Assembly: GCF_012972705.2 (NCBI RefSeq) | Contig: NZ_JABCSC020000006.1 | Location: forward strand, 62,001-126,000 | DNA from: Uliginosibacterium aquaticum | GTDB lineage: Bacteria > Pseudomonadota > Gammaproteobacteria > Burkholderiales > Rhodocyclaceae | DNA length: 64,000 nucleotides | Reading direction: 5' to 3' | Shown: positions 33,707 to 43,041 of the stretch, piece after piece | How positions within the stretch are numbered: the stretch's first letter is position 1 | Layout: every line of letters begins with the position of its first letter | Program-made: the position numbers and the translations under genes | The notes under the pieces: model-generated | Told to the model about the DNA's origin: nothing | The model's database searches: none | The model's input: the letters and a program-made list of their open reading frames with translations, nothing else

Positions 33707-35710
33707 ATGGACGCCCTGCTCGAGCAGTGCCGCACGCGTTTTGCCGACACCCTCGCGGCCGCGCTGGCCGAATGTGGCTTGCGCCTGCCGGCCGTGCAGG
33801 AAGTGATCCGGCGGGAGGCTGCCAGTGCCTTCCGTGAACTGGCTGGCCTGCACAGCAAGGAGGAATACCAGCGCCTGCGCAGCGTCACGGCTTCGCGTAT
33901 CAGCCTGGTGCACCCGGAGGACATGGACCTCACGGTGGCTCTGATCAATCTCAGCCACGCCCTGGGAGACGCCTGCGAACGCGAGTTGCCACGCCTGCAC
34001 CTGCTCTTCATGCGCCTGCTTGGGCAGGACAGCTCTGTGCTGGACCAGCTTCCCGTGGGGCCGGATGCCGTCTGTGTGGCTTTGCGCGGGGTATGTGATT
34101 CCGGCGAGATCGCGCCGGAGCTGCGTCTCGAGCTGCCGGACCTGGTCCGGCCCTATCTGAGTGTGCTGCTCCGCGAGCTCTACAGCGGGCTCACCGAAAC
34201 CTTGCAGGCGGCTGGCGTGGAGCCGGTGTCCCTGCTGCGCTCCGGCCAGGAAGCAGGTGGCAGCGGCTACCAGCCGCTGCAGGAGCGGGTGCCGCTGGCC
34301 AGCGGCGATGGCAAGGGCTACGGCGGCCCCGGCAGCGAAAGCCTCAACATCGGGCGTACGCTGGATGGCCCGCTGGGTCAGTTGCAGGAGCGTTTGCTGC
34401 GCAATCGCCAGAGCGGCGCCGCAGCCAGTGCGCCGACCCTCGATCCGGCCCTGCTGGCGGCCATCATGGAACGCGTCTTCATCTGGCTCACCGAGCGCCA
34501 GCAGGCCGCCGCCGATGCTGCGCCGGGCAGCCTGGCCGAGCTGCAGGCCCTCCTGCCCGCCGCCAGCAATGCCACGCTGGATGCCATCAATCTGAGTTTT
34601 GACGTGCTATGCGCCGATGCCCGTCTGTGCCCACCAGTACGTGCCAGCCTCGCACGCCTGCGCCTGCCGGTAGCCAAGGCAGCGCTGATTGAGGGCGAGG
34701 TGCTGGGGCAGGCCGACGGGGTGGTCAGCCGTTTCCTTGAGGCTTTGCTGCGCCTGGGCTATGCCCTGGCGCCCGATGCCGCGGCGGCGGACCCGCTGTG
34801 TAGCGCCATCGATGCGGCGGTGCTGCGCATCCAGCGCGAGTTCGAGCGTGATCCCGCCGTGTTCGCCCGCGAAGCCGCGCTGCTGGGCGAGCATGAAGCG
34901 GCTTTGCTGGCCCGCCAGGCGGAAGCCTGCGCAGCTTTTCAGCCCGCCTTGCAGCAGGAGGCCCAGCGCGAGCATTCGCGCAATCGCGCCGCACGCGCCG
35001 TGCGGGCGCTGTGCGCCGGCGATCTGCCACGGCCGGTGCGGGTCTTTCTTGAACGTCTGTGGGTACGCGTGCTGGCTGCGATCCACCAGCATGGTGGCGG
35101 CGAGAAATCGCCGGCCTGGCTGCGCGCCTTGCGCACTGCCAACCAGCTGGTCGAGAGCGTGCAGCCGCGCAGCGATACGGCCAGCCGCGATGCCTTGCTG
35201 GCTGGCTTGCCGGGTCTGCTGGCCGAACTGCGCGCCGGCCTGGATGCCATCGGTACGCCGGAAGCCTTGCGTGAGCGCGCTTTTCAGAGTTTCGCCAGCC
35301 TTCATGCGCTGGCCATGCAGGGGCGTGAGTCCGGGCCCTCATTGGGCGACGACATCCTGAAAGCGACGCCGCCCCGCCTTGAAGCCGCCAGTCAGCTGCC
35401 GGGTCTGCAATGGGTGCGTCTGGCACCGGAAACCGACAGCCCGCCGCCCGAGTGGATTGCCCAGCTGGCGGCAGACCACTGGCTGGACCTGTGCCTGCCG
35501 GGCGAGGCCGGTAGCCTGCGGCTCCGGATCTGCGCCTGCGAAGGCAGTCCGAGGATGTATCTGGCGTGCACGCTGGATGCCACGCGTTGCCTGGTTATTC
35601 CGCAGCGCTGGCTACAGCAGGCCGAGGCACGGGCGCAGGCCTTGCCTGCCGGCGCGCTCTTCGAGCAGGCGGCCGAGACGGCGCTGCGCGCAGGGGCGGG
35701 CTATCATTGA
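33707..35710 (+). CDS. DUF1631 family protein
   Basis: A 667-residue, largely alpha-helical cytoplasmic protein of the DUF1631 family found in Beta- and Gammaproteobacteria. Recognised from the N-terminal ALAECGLRLPAV and the middle ALAQ/helix-rich layout, including PRPVRVFLERLWVRVL and a C-terminal all-beta segment (WVRLAPETDSPPPEWI; GSLRLRICACEGSP) resembling a PilZ-like or OB-type fold. No catalytic motif is evident. A link to cyclic-di-GMP is conceivable but not shown. It is translationally close to rdgB (4-base gap). Confidence 0.8.
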   Translation: MDALLEQCRTRFADTLAAALAECGLRLPAVQEVIRREAASAFRELAGLHSKEEYQRLRSVTASRISLVHPEDMDLTVALINLSHALGDACERELPRLHLLFMRLLGQDSSVLDQLPVGPDAVCVALRGVCDSGEIAPELRLELPDLVRPYLSVLLRELYSGLTETLQAAGVEPVSLLRSGQEAGGSGYQPLQERVPLASGDGKGYGGPGSESLNIGRTLDGPLGQLQERLLRNRQSGAAASAPTLDPALLAAIMERVFIWLTERQQAAADAAPGSLAELQALLPAASNATLDAINLSFDVLCADARLCPPVRASLARLRLPVAKAALIEGEVLGQADGVVSRFLEALLRLGYALAPDAAAADPLCSAIDAAVLRIQREFERDPAVFAREAALLGEHEAALLARQAEACAAFQPALQQEAQREHSRNRAARAVRALCAGDLPRPVRVFLERLWVRVLAAIHQHGGGEKSPAWLRALRTANQLVESVQPRSDTASRDALLAGLPGLLAELRAGLDAIGTPEALRERAFQSFASLHALAMQGRESGPSLGDDILKATPPRLEAASQLPGLQWVRLAPETDSPPPEWIAQLAADHWLDLCLPGEAGSLRLRICACEGSPRMYLACTLDATRCLVIPQRWLQQAEARAQALPAGALFEQAAETALRAGAGYH

Positions 35711-35747
35711 ACCGTGGAAGCCGCCCTGGCGCTTCCGGGAGCCCATC

Positions 35748-36074
35748 ATGAAAAAAACCATTCCCCTGATTCTTGCCCTTACCCTCTCCTTGGCCAGCAC
35801 CCTGAGCCTGGCTCAGAAACTGGAGCCGATTGCTGAAATTCCGCCGCCGCCAGCCGGTGCCAATGATCCCGAGCCGGAGATCACGATCCGCAATCGTGGT
35901 GGTGATCGCTATGAGGAATACCGCCTCCATGGCCAGCTCTACATGATCAAGGTGACACCGCGTGTAGGCCCCGTCTATTACCTCGTATCTCGCGAGCGGG
36001 GCGGTGCATTCCAGCGTGTGAATGATCTGGATCGCGCCCAGATGATTCCGCAGTGGGTGCTCTTCAGCTGGTAA
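35748..36074 (+). CDS. DUF2782 family secreted protein
   Basis: A 108-residue protein with a signal peptide (about 1-22, ending SLA) and a short beta domain, EITIRNRGGDRYEEYRLHGQLYMIKVTP followed by YYLVSRERGGAF, diagnostic of DUF2782, a betaproteobacterial family of unknown function. It starts 37 bases after the DUF1631 stop and ends the group with a terminator. Confidence 0.85.
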   Translation: MKKTIPLILALTLSLASTLSLAQKLEPIAEIPPPPAGANDPEPEITIRNRGGDRYEEYRLHGQLYMIKVTPRVGPVYYLVSRERGGAFQRVNDLDRAQMIPQWVLFSW

Positions 36075-36094
36075 GCAGCGCTTGCCCACACAAG

Positions 36095-36120
36095 AAAGCC
36101 GCCTCGCAAGGCGGCTTTTT
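36095..36120 (+). terminator. Terminator after the DUF2782 gene
   Basis: A 10-bp perfect stem (36095-36104 with 36109-36118), CGCA loop and T run; the AAA on the left also allows use by the converging pectate lyase gene. Confidence 0.9.
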
Positions 36121-36137
36121 CATGCGCTTGGCTTGCC

Positions 36138-37502
36138 TCAGCGGGCTGGCCTGGCCACTGGTGAGCTGACCAGCGAATTGAGCCAGTTCTCCAGATTGGA
36201 GTAGCCGTTGCGGGCCAGCTTTGCGCCATCGGCCGGGTTCTTCGGATCGAGGCGCTGGGCGATTTCCCAGTCATCAGGGATGCCATCTCCATCCGTGTCG
36301 AGCGGTGGCGTGCCCTGCGGCACAGCGGGCCAGCTGCCGACTTCTTCCTGCGAGTCGATGATGCGGCCGCTGCCTTCGGAGACCTGCTCGATCACGCGCA
36401 GATCGACCGAGTCACGCCAGGGGGAGCTGGCCCCGACGTCGCTGAGCACCCGGATGAAGGCGTCCAGGGCCGGCCAGGTGGTCACCGCCGGGGCGGCGAA
36501 AGCCTGCGCAGCCACGGTGTATTTGTCCGGCGCGGGCTTGACCTTGTCGGGCGGCGCGCCCGCACCTAGCAGCCTGGAGTTGTCCCGTGAAGCGGCGGCA
36601 TTGCCCTGCATGAAATTGCCGGCCACAAAGAGCTGGATCTTGTCCGGCGTGGCCTTGTCGGTCATTACCAGTGGCTCGATCAGCACCGAGTATTTCGCCG
36701 GCTTGATGTAGTTGTTCACGTAATTGATGTTGATCCAGCCATCGTTGGTGCCGGAGGCGTAGTCGCCCCAGCCGTAGATCACGTTGTTGCGAAAATCGAT
36801 GCTGCCGGGCGCCGTGTTCTTGAAGTAGTTGTCACCAAAGCGTGGGTTGCGCCCGCGATGGTGGGCGTACACGTTGTGATGCAGCGATACGCCGCCATTC
36901 ACGCGCAGCAGCGAGCCGTAACCGTGGGCGCCCTTGGCATGCACGCTCTTGTTGAGGCTCTCGGCAATCAGGCTCCACTGGATCGTGATGTCAGCCACAT
37001 CCCCTTCGGTGGAAAGCGACTCGTCGGTGGACCAGCCGGCGCTGACATGGTCGATCACCACCCGGCGTGCGCCGTGCATCACGCCCAGGGCATCGTCTTC
37101 GGTCTTCGTCAGGTTGCCGAGGCGGAAGCGCATGTAGCGCAGCACCACATCGCTGGCATAGATGCGCGTGGTGTAGCCGGCCACCGTCACGCCGCCGCCG
37201 GGCGAGGTCTGGCCGGCAAGCGTGATGTTGGGGTGGCGGATCGCCAGCGGCGACTGGAGATGAATCGTGCCGGCCACCCGGAACACCACCGTGCGCGGCC
37301 CTTCGGTTTCCACCGCCGCACGCAGGCTGCCGGGGCCGGCGTCATTCAGGTTGGTGACGGCGATCACCCGCCCGCCGCGTCCGGCCACGGTATCGGCCCC
37401 GAAGCCCTCGGCGCCCGGGAAGGCCGGCAAGGCAAAAACGGCGGAAGAGGCGAGCAGCAGGCTGGCGGCCAGCGGCGCTCTGGCGAAACGCTGAATGGAC
37501 AT
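36138..37502 (-). CDS. Third pectate lyase (PL1, pectate-lyase-like with C-terminal calcium motif)
   Basis: A 454-residue secreted lyase of a different PL1 branch from the two paralogues upstream. Signal peptide about 1-24 (ends VFA); N-terminus LPAFPGAEGFGADTVAGRGG, then TNLNDAGPGSLRAAV, ITLAGQTSPGGG, RVVIDHVSAGWSTDES and HHRGRNPRFGDN with the likely catalytic Arg. Near the C-terminus, DTDGDGIPDDWE is a calcium-binding thrombospondin-type repeat, followed by GYSNLENWLNSLV. ATG 37502 is chosen because it begins the signal peptide and GGAG lies upstream. Monocistronic and divergent from hemF. Confidence 0.92.
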   Translation of the reverse strand: MSIQRFARAPLAASLLLASSAVFALPAFPGAEGFGADTVAGRGGRVIAVTNLNDAGPGSLRAAVETEGPRTVVFRVAGTIHLQSPLAIRHPNITLAGQTSPGGGVTVAGYTTRIYASDVVLRYMRFRLGNLTKTEDDALGVMHGARRVVIDHVSAGWSTDESLSTEGDVADITIQWSLIAESLNKSVHAKGAHGYGSLLRVNGGVSLHHNVYAHHRGRNPRFGDNYFKNTAPGSIDFRNNVIYGWGDYASGTNDGWININYVNNYIKPAKYSVLIEPLVMTDKATPDKIQLFVAGNFMQGNAAASRDNSRLLGAGAPPDKVKPAPDKYTVAAQAFAAPAVTTWPALDAFIRVLSDVGASSPWRDSVDLRVIEQVSEGSGRIIDSQEEVGSWPAVPQGTPPLDTDGDGIPDDWEIAQRLDPKNPADGAKLARNGYSNLENWLNSLVSSPVARPAR

Positions 37503-37639
37503 GATGGCGTGGTCTCCGGACAATGATGAAACCGCCTCTGACCGGGCGGATTGCCGCAGCATAACGAATGCGCCCCCGCAGAGGTGGCAGCGCGGCAGAT
37601 ATCACACCCACTCCAGCGGATTTCACAAACGCCCCGACC

Positions 37640-38548
37640 ATGAAGCCTGATTCCCTCGCCGTACGCGACTACCTGCAGGGCCTGCAGGATGGCATCGTCG
37701 CCACCCTCGAAGATTTCGATGGCCAGCCCTTCCGCACCGATGCTTGGCAGCGCCCGGAAGGTGGTGAAGGCATCACCCGGGTCATCGAAGGCGGTAACTT
37801 CTTCGAGCGTGGCGGGGTGAATTTCTCGCATGTCTTCGGCAGCAAGCTGCCGCCCTCTGCCTCGGCCAACCGTCCGGAACTCGCCGGCAGCGGCTTCGAG
37901 GCGATGGGCGTATCGCTGGTGCTGCATCCGCGCAATCCCTGGTGCCCCACGGTGCACATGAACGTGCGCTTCTTCATTGCCCGGCCGCAGGATGAAGCAG
38001 CCGAGCCGACGTGGTGGTTTGGCGGAGGCATGGATCTCACGCCCTACTATGGTTTCGAGGACGATGCCCGCCACTTCCATGCCACCTGCAAACAGGCGGT
38101 GGCTTTTTTCGGGCCGGCGCTGCATCCGCGTTTCAAGGACTGGTGCGACCGCTATTTCCACCTCAAGCATCGCAACGAGGCGCGCGGCGTCGGCGGCCTG
38201 TTCTTCGATGATTTCAACGAGCTGGGCTTTGCCAACAGCTTCGCGCTGACCCGCTCGGTCGGCGACGCTTTTCTCAAGGCCTATCTGCCGATCATCGAGC
38301 GCCGTCGTGACACGCCTTACGGCGAGCGCGAGCGTGATTTTCAGGCCTACCGGCGCGGCCGCTACGTCGAGTTCAACCTGGTCTTCGACCGCGGCACCCT
38401 GTTCGGCCTGCAGTCGGGCGGGCGTACCGAATCCATCCTGATGTCGTTGCCGCCCGAGGTGAAGTGGCGTTATGACTGGCAACCGGAGCCGGGCAGCGCC
38501 GAGGCCAGGCTGTATACCGATTTCTTGCCGGTGCGGGACTGGGTCTGA
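37640..38548 (+). CDS. hemF: Oxygen-dependent coproporphyrinogen III oxidase
   Basis: A 302-residue haem-biosynthesis enzyme (E. coli HemF 299) converting coproporphyrinogen III to protoporphyrinogen IX with O2. Signatures: [26 protein letters not shown] split over residues 40-66, [35 protein letters not shown], and [25 protein letters not shown]. The ATG at 37640 is favoured over an Arg-rich upstream extension. Implies an aerobic lifestyle. The next gene begins two bases after its stop. Confidence 0.96.
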   Translation: MKPDSLAVRDYLQGLQDGIVATLEDFDGQPFRTDAWQRPEGGEGITRVIEGGNFFERGGVNFSHVFGSKLPPSASANRPELAGSGFEAMGVSLVLHPRNPWCPTVHMNVRFFIARPQDEAAEPTWWFGGGMDLTPYYGFEDDARHFHATCKQAVAFFGPALHPRFKDWCDRYFHLKHRNEARGVGGLFFDDFNELGFANSFALTRSVGDAFLKAYLPIIERRRDTPYGERERDFQAYRRGRYVEFNLVFDRGTLFGLQSGGRTESILMSLPPEVKWRYDWQPEPGSAEARLYTDFLPVRDWV

Positions 38549-38550
38549 CG

Positions 38551-39066
38551 ATGAACAAGCAGAAACTCCGCCGCACTCCGCCTCAGGAACTTGCTGTTGC
38601 CGCCGCAGGCTACCAGCGCGAAGCCGTCATCCCGCATTGCCCGACGTGTGCAGCGCCCTGTTGCAAGCTCGACAAGCTGGTGCTGGAGCTGGAATGGGCA
38701 CAGGTCAAGGGCCTCTGGCAGCTCGAAGAATCACGCAAGGCTTTCGACAAACGCCTCGCCACAGGTCGGGGCCCGATAGAGATCCGCCCGGCCAACGGTC
38801 TCTACTACGCGCACAGCAAACCCTGCCCGGCCTTCGATGCGGCCTGCGGCTGCACGGTCTATACCACCCCGCTCAAACCGGTGGGCTGCAGCGATTTCCC
38901 GGTCTATGAAAACGAAGGTGAAATCATGGCCGATCTGCGCTGCGAGGCCGTGGACATCGAGGCGCTGAAGGCCGCGCTGACACGTGATCTCGGGCCGGAT
39001 ACCCGCATCAGGCAGTCGGCCGACCGGGACTTCCCCTTTCTGGTCACCTTGTCCGTACAGCGCTAG
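38551..39066 (+). CDS. YkgJ-family putative metal-binding cysteine cluster protein
   Basis: A 171-residue cytoplasmic protein. Cysteines are arranged CPTCAAPCC near residue 31 and again at CPAFDAACGCTVYTTPLKPVGC, the layout of the YkgJ/UPF0153 zinc- or iron-chelating family. It has no further assigned function. It starts two bases after the hemF stop, so it is co-translated with it. Its TAG stop overlaps the stop of the converging cyclase gene. Confidence 0.8.
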   Translation: MNKQKLRRTPPQELAVAAAGYQREAVIPHCPTCAAPCCKLDKLVLELEWAQVKGLWQLEESRKAFDKRLATGRGPIEIRPANGLYYAHSKPCPAFDAACGCTVYTTPLKPVGCSDFPVYENEGEIMADLRCEAVDIEALKAALTRDLGPDTRIRQSADRDFPFLVTLSVQR

Positions 39067-40424
39067 TCCTGGCGGGTTTCGCTGGCGGGCCTGAAGAGGG
39101 CGTGGAACGCGCGATCGGCGCGCAGCATGTGGTTGGCCACCATGTCGACGATCAGGAAGTCGATCAACTCTGCCGCAGCGGCGGCGGACTGCGCTTGCGT
39201 CAGCTCGGCGCGCAGCCTGGCCGCCTTGCTGAGCAGGCGCGTGTGCTCCAGGCGGTGGGCGATGAGCCCCGGCCAGTCGGCCTCTCCCAGCACCTCTTCC
39301 TCATAGCGGAAGTGGCTGTGCAGGTCGTCGATGAGTCGATCGATGGCTGCGCATACGCTCGCCAGATTGCCTGGTTCCAGTTTGGCGGCCGCCTCTTGCA
39401 CCGCCTCGACGCACTCGAACAGGCTGCGGTGCTGGGCATCGATCTGGCTGTGGCCCGATTCGAAGTGGCGTCGCCACAGCAGGCGGGCATGGCGTACCGT
39501 CATCGCGTGATCCTGCGCATCACGCGGGGGGGCGGCCAGCACGACGCGATTACGCCCTTCCGACTTGGCGCCGTAGAGCGCCTCATCGGCCCGCGACAGC
39601 GCGCGTCCGATGCTCTCATGAGGCGTGGCCCATTCCGCAACGCCGATGCTGACGCTGACCTTCAGGCCGCCACTGAAAGCCAGGCTGGCAATTGCCTGGC
39701 GAATCTTCTCGGCTGCCGTCGCTGCATGTCCGGCGTCGGCATAGGGCATCAGCACGGTGAATTCATCGCCACCCCAGCGGGTGACCAGATCGGATTCGCG
39801 GATGCAGGCTTTTACGGTCTGGGCGACCTGCTTGAGCACCTGATCGCCGATTTCATGCCCGCAGCTGTCGTTGATCGATTTGAAGTGATCGATATCGAAA
39901 ATCAGGATGGCGACTGGATAGGCGTGGCGCTGTGCCCGCTCGTGTTCCAGCGGTGCCCGCTTCTCGAAGTGGCGGCGGTTCCACAGCCCGGTCAGGGCAT
40001 CGGTTTCGCTCTGCGCGCGCAGCCGCTGCTCCAGCTCATGGCGCTCGGTGATATTGCTGGCCACCCACACTACAGCCTCTTCTCCGTCGACACGGAAGGC
40101 CAGGGCCTGCACGCGTCCCTCGAACCAGATGCGTTGCTGCGGCCCGTCGCTACTCAGTCCCTTCACGTCACTGCCGGCCAGCCCGTATTCCACCACATGC
40201 AGCGTGCCGGCTTGCAGTGCTTTGGCGATCTCAGCGAGGAACCAATCTGCCTTCTCCGCCACCAGCACATCGCTGATGCGTTGCCCGACCAGGCCGCTGC
40301 CGTCGTGATAGTAGCGGGCGTCCGAGCCACCCAGTACCGCCACGTAGCGGCCGCTGCGAGTCAGGATGAAGACTGGGTCGGGCAAGGCGCCGAGGATCTC
40401 GGTCAGTTCGGCGAGGGAGAACAT
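39063..40424 (-). CDS. PAS-GGDEF-hemerythrin diguanylate cyclase
   Basis: A 453-residue protein with three domains. A PAS sensor (about 5-130, ending in WVASNITERHE) leads into a GGDEF domain (about 140-300) with an intact active site at 218-222 and an inhibitory I-site RESD at 209-212. A C-terminal bacteriohemerythrin follows (about 318-445) with the full ligand set H332, H371, E375, H390, H394, H432, D437. It should make cyclic-di-GMP with product inhibition and sense O2 or redox state through its di-iron site. No membrane segment. Orphan gene, no adjacent effector. Confidence 0.92.
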   Translation of the reverse strand: MFSLAELTEILGALPDPVFILTRSGRYVAVLGGSDARYYHDGSGLVGQRISDVLVAEKADWFLAEIAKALQAGTLHVVEYGLAGSDVKGLSSDGPQQRIWFEGRVQALAFRVDGEEAVVWVASNITERHELEQRLRAQSETDALTGLWNRRHFEKRAPLEHERAQRHAYPVAILIFDIDHFKSINDSCGHEIGDQVLKQVAQTVKACIRESDLVTRWGGDEFTVLMPYADAGHAATAAEKIRQAIASLAFSGGLKVSVSIGVAEWATPHESIGRALSRADEALYGAKSEGRNRVVLAAPPRDAQDHAMTVRHARLLWRRHFESGHSQIDAQHRSLFECVEAVQEAAAKLEPGNLASVCAAIDRLIDDLHSHFRYEEEVLGEADWPGLIAHRLEHTRLLSKAARLRAELTQAQSAAAAAELIDFLIVDMVANHMLRADRAFHALFRPASETRQD

Positions 40425-40573
40425 GCGGGTGGCCCGGCGGTGTGCGTTGCAGAAACAGACCTTTTGTACGACAGGCGCGCCACTTTGTTAAGCCTGTACC
40501 CGAGGGCGATGCGGCATTTCGCCACGCTGCGCATGAAACAGGTGTTCGCCCTGACTGATTCGGTGGACCATGC

Positions 40574-41059
40574 TCAGTCCTTGCGCACGTCGGACCAGGC
40601 TGCACCGGTCAGGCTAGCAAGCTGGGCCGGGCTCAGCGGGAAGACCGAGAAGGGTGTGCCGGCTGCCGCCCACAGGCGCTCGAAGCGCTGAAGATCGGCA
40701 TCCATCACCAGCCGTACCGGCTGGGCGTGGCCCAGCGGGGCGACACCCCCGATCACATAGCCGGTGGCGGTACGCACGAAATCGGCGTCCGCCCGGCCCA
40801 GGGTTTCGCCCACCAGGGCAGCCACCTTTTTCTCGCACACCCGGTTCTCGCCGCTGGCGATCACCACCACCGCCTGATCGCTCTGCTTGCCGCGGAAAAC
40901 GATGGATTTGGCGATCTCGGCCACGCGGCAGCCCACCGCTTCCGCGGCCTCGGCCGAGGTCCGCGTCGGTTGCTCGAATTCGACCACGGTGGTGGCAACA
41001 CCTGCCGCATCCAGAAGTTGCTGGATGCGGCGGGCATTGGGATGTTCGGCGGGCTTCAT
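40574..41059 (-). CDS. YbaK/EbsC-family aminoacyl-tRNA deacylase
   Basis: A 161-residue single-domain editing enzyme of the YbaK/ProX family that hydrolyses mischarged tRNA. Motifs: AAEAVGCRVAEIAKSIVFRG with the conserved lysine, VVVIASGENRV, and the glycine-rich GYVIGGVAPLGH. The exact tRNA specificity (Cys-tRNA(Pro) or another) cannot be told. Its start is near a lower-GC segment; no operon partner is evident. Confidence 0.9.
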   Translation of the reverse strand: MKPAEHPNARRIQQLLDAAGVATTVVEFEQPTRTSAEAAEAVGCRVAEIAKSIVFRGKQSDQAVVVIASGENRVCEKKVAALVGETLGRADADFVRTATGYVIGGVAPLGHAQPVRLVMDADLQRFERLWAAAGTPFSVFPLSPAQLASLTGAAWSDVRKD

Positions 41060-41110
41060 CCAGTGAGGCTTTCCCGTTTCACCGTAGAGCAGGTTTGCAC
41101 TGTTCTCCCC

Positions 41111-41566
41111 TCAAGGCTTGTAGCAGGCAGAGCTGGGGTCAAGGGCGATTTCAGCCAGAGTGCCTGAAAAATCAACCCAGTCAATTCCGTGATTCTGGTA
41201 GCGGAAGCCCGCCGAAAAAATCAGGCAACCTTCGCCCTTGTATAGGGCCTGAAGGCGGACCGCATCACTGCCAAAATAGAATGGAATCCAGCGTTTTCCT
41301 GATTCGTAGGTGTGGTAAATGTCCGGCTTCCGCCCCAGAGCCTCATTCACTTCAAGCGCTGACATCCCTACGCGAAGACTCTGAAACTTACCCGTGGCGG
41401 CGTTCAATTCCAAGGAAGCTGGAGTAGTCACCTCTTGCCCGGCTGGCTCAACCCGCTCCGCTGACGCCTGCTGGCGTTCCGGAGTAGCTGCTGCAGCGTG
41501 CACCGCGCTAAAGCTGCCCGCCGCAATCAAGGTGAAGCCGAAAGAAAATAAGGATCTGAAAACCAT
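41111..41566 (-). CDS. Secreted hypothetical protein in a lower-GC island
   Basis: A 151-residue protein with a signal peptide (about 1-24, ending VHA), an Ala/Glu/Pro-rich spacer, and a C-terminal domain beginning LRVGMSALEVNEALGRKPD, which resembles the turn of SmpA/BLIP-like modules. Two late cysteines (GCLIF and SACYKP) could pair. GC content is visibly lower than in flanking genes, suggesting recent acquisition. I do not recognise a defined family. Confidence 0.6.
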   Translation of the reverse strand: MVFRSLFSFGFTLIAAGSFSAVHAAAATPERQQASAERVEPAGQEVTTPASLELNAATGKFQSLRVGMSALEVNEALGRKPDIYHTYESGKRWIPFYFGSDAVRLQALYKGEGCLIFSAGFRYQNHGIDWVDFSGTLAEIALDPSSACYKP

Positions 41567-41687
41567 GCTGATGCTCTCCGTGATGAATCAAGAAATCTGC
41601 GAATGAATGAGGTGGCGGGTCATAAAGCTTCATCCAGCAAGTCGAAAATGTCCGCTTGTGATTTTCCGCCGGGGTCAAATCTGGCTC

Positions 41688-42230
41688 TCAATGCCCCGCG
41701 AAATCCACCAGCGTGAACAGCTGCAGGCCCGAGTCACGCAAGAGCTGCGAGCCGCCCAGCTCGGGCAGGTCAACAATCGCCGCACCTTCCACCACCGTGG
41801 CACCGAGGCGTTCGAGCAGCTTCTTGCCGGCCATCATGGTGCCGCCGGTGGCGATCAGGTCATCGATCAGCAGCACGCGGTCGCCCTGCTTGCAGGCGTC
41901 GGCATGCATCTCGACGGTGGCGCTGCCGTATTCGAGCTCGTATTCCTCGGCGATGGTGGTGTAGGGCAGCTTGCCTTTCTTGCGAATCGGCACGAAGCCC
42001 ACGTTCAGCTCATAGGCCACGATGGAGCCGATGATGAAGCCGCGCGCGTCCAGCCCGGCCACCACGTCGATCTTCTGGTGCATGTAGCGCAGCACGAAAT
42101 GCTGCACCAGCACGCGCAGCGCCGCCGGGTCCTGCAGCAGCGGGGTGATGTCGCGGAATTGCACGCCGGGCTGGGGCCAGTCGGGCACGGTGCGGATATG
42201 GTCGCGCAGATTGTTGGGGTCGAGCAGCAT
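41688..42230 (-). CDS. apt: Adenine phosphoribosyltransferase
   Basis: A 180-residue purine-salvage enzyme making AMP from adenine and PRPP. Signatures: [43 protein letters not shown], and the PRPP loop [20 protein letters not shown] sits six bases before ATG 42230. Monocistronic. Confidence 0.96.
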   Translation of the reverse strand: MLLDPNNLRDHIRTVPDWPQPGVQFRDITPLLQDPAALRVLVQHFVLRYMHQKIDVVAGLDARGFIIGSIVAYELNVGFVPIRKKGKLPYTTIAEEYELEYGSATVEMHADACKQGDRVLLIDDLIATGGTMMAGKKLLERLGATVVEGAAIVDLPELGGSQLLRDSGLQLFTLVDFAGH

Positions 42231-42380
42231 GGTTTCCTCCTGATAGCGGCGGGATTCTAGCCCGCCAGACGGCTCCGGGGCCGCTGCTATACTTTGCGCT
42301 TGACCGGGCGCAGACCCGGCCCCAAATGGGCTCCAGACAGCTGTACCCCGGCTGCCGCCCCTGTTACTGCAAGAGAGATC

Positions 42381-42947
42381 ATGAAAAAAGACGCATCGCA
42401 CCACCTCGAAGCTTTCCTCTTCGGCAGCCGCTGGCTGCAAGCTCCGCTCTACCTCGGACTGGTCTTCGCCCAGGGCGTGTACGTGTTCAAGTTCCTGCAG
42501 GAGCTGATCCATCTGGTGACTCACGCGGTGAGCTTCACCGAAGTGGACATCATGCTGATCGTGCTGGGCCTCATCGATGTGGTGATGGTGGCCAACCTGC
42601 TGCTGATGGTGATCGTGGGCGGCTACCAGACTTTCGTGTCGCGCCTTGATCTGGATGATCATCCGGACCAGCCGGAGTGGCTCTCGCATGTGAATGCCGG
42701 CGTGCTCAAGATCAAGCTCGCCACCGCGCTGATCGGCATTTCCTCGATCCATCTGCTCAAGACCTTCATCGAAGTCGGCAGCAAGATGGCCCAGGCGCCG
42801 GACGCTTTCGCGCTGACCCGTCTGGAGCATGGCGTGCTGTTCCAGATCGGCATTCACCTGACTTTCGTCCTCTCGGCCCTGGTCATGGCCTATACCGACA
42901 GGATCATGAACAGCACCTTGTTGTTGAACAAAGACCTCGAGCATTGA
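42381..42947 (+). CDS. YqhA/UPF0114 family membrane protein
   Basis: A 188-residue inner-membrane protein with about four hydrophobic segments ([68 protein letters not shown]) and the family motif [11 protein letters not shown]. The family is widespread and uncharacterised. AGAGAG before ATG 42381 sets the start. It is followed by a palindromic repeat and fumarase. Confidence 0.88.
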   Translation: MKKDASHHLEAFLFGSRWLQAPLYLGLVFAQGVYVFKFLQELIHLVTHAVSFTEVDIMLIVLGLIDVVMVANLLLMVIVGGYQTFVSRLDLDDHPDQPEWLSHVNAGVLKIKLATALIGISSIHLLKTFIEVGSKMAQAPDAFALTRLEHGVLFQIGIHLTFVLSALVMAYTDRIMNSTLLLNKDLEH

Positions 42948-42949
42948 TT

Positions 42950-42997
42950 CGTAGGGCGGGCTTCAACCCGCCATGTGCGCTTGAGGCCGAACCTACG
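42950..42997. repeat. REP-like palindromic unit upstream of fumarase
   Basis: Nested palindromes: outer CGTAGG (42950-42955) with CCTACG (42992-42997), inner GGCGGG (42955-42960) with CCCGCC (42967-42972) around CTTCAA. This resembles dispersed repeats common between genes in Betaproteobacteria. Other copies were not seen in the window. Confidence 0.55.
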
Positions 42998-43041
42998 CCC
43001 CCAGCTATGTCAGCCCTAGCCGAAAACAAAGAGAGAACTAT

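Noticed and set aside
40425-40573. Small gene between the cyclase and ybaK
   Set aside because: No start with a ribosome site and no protein-like reading; probably the promoter region of the cyclase gene.
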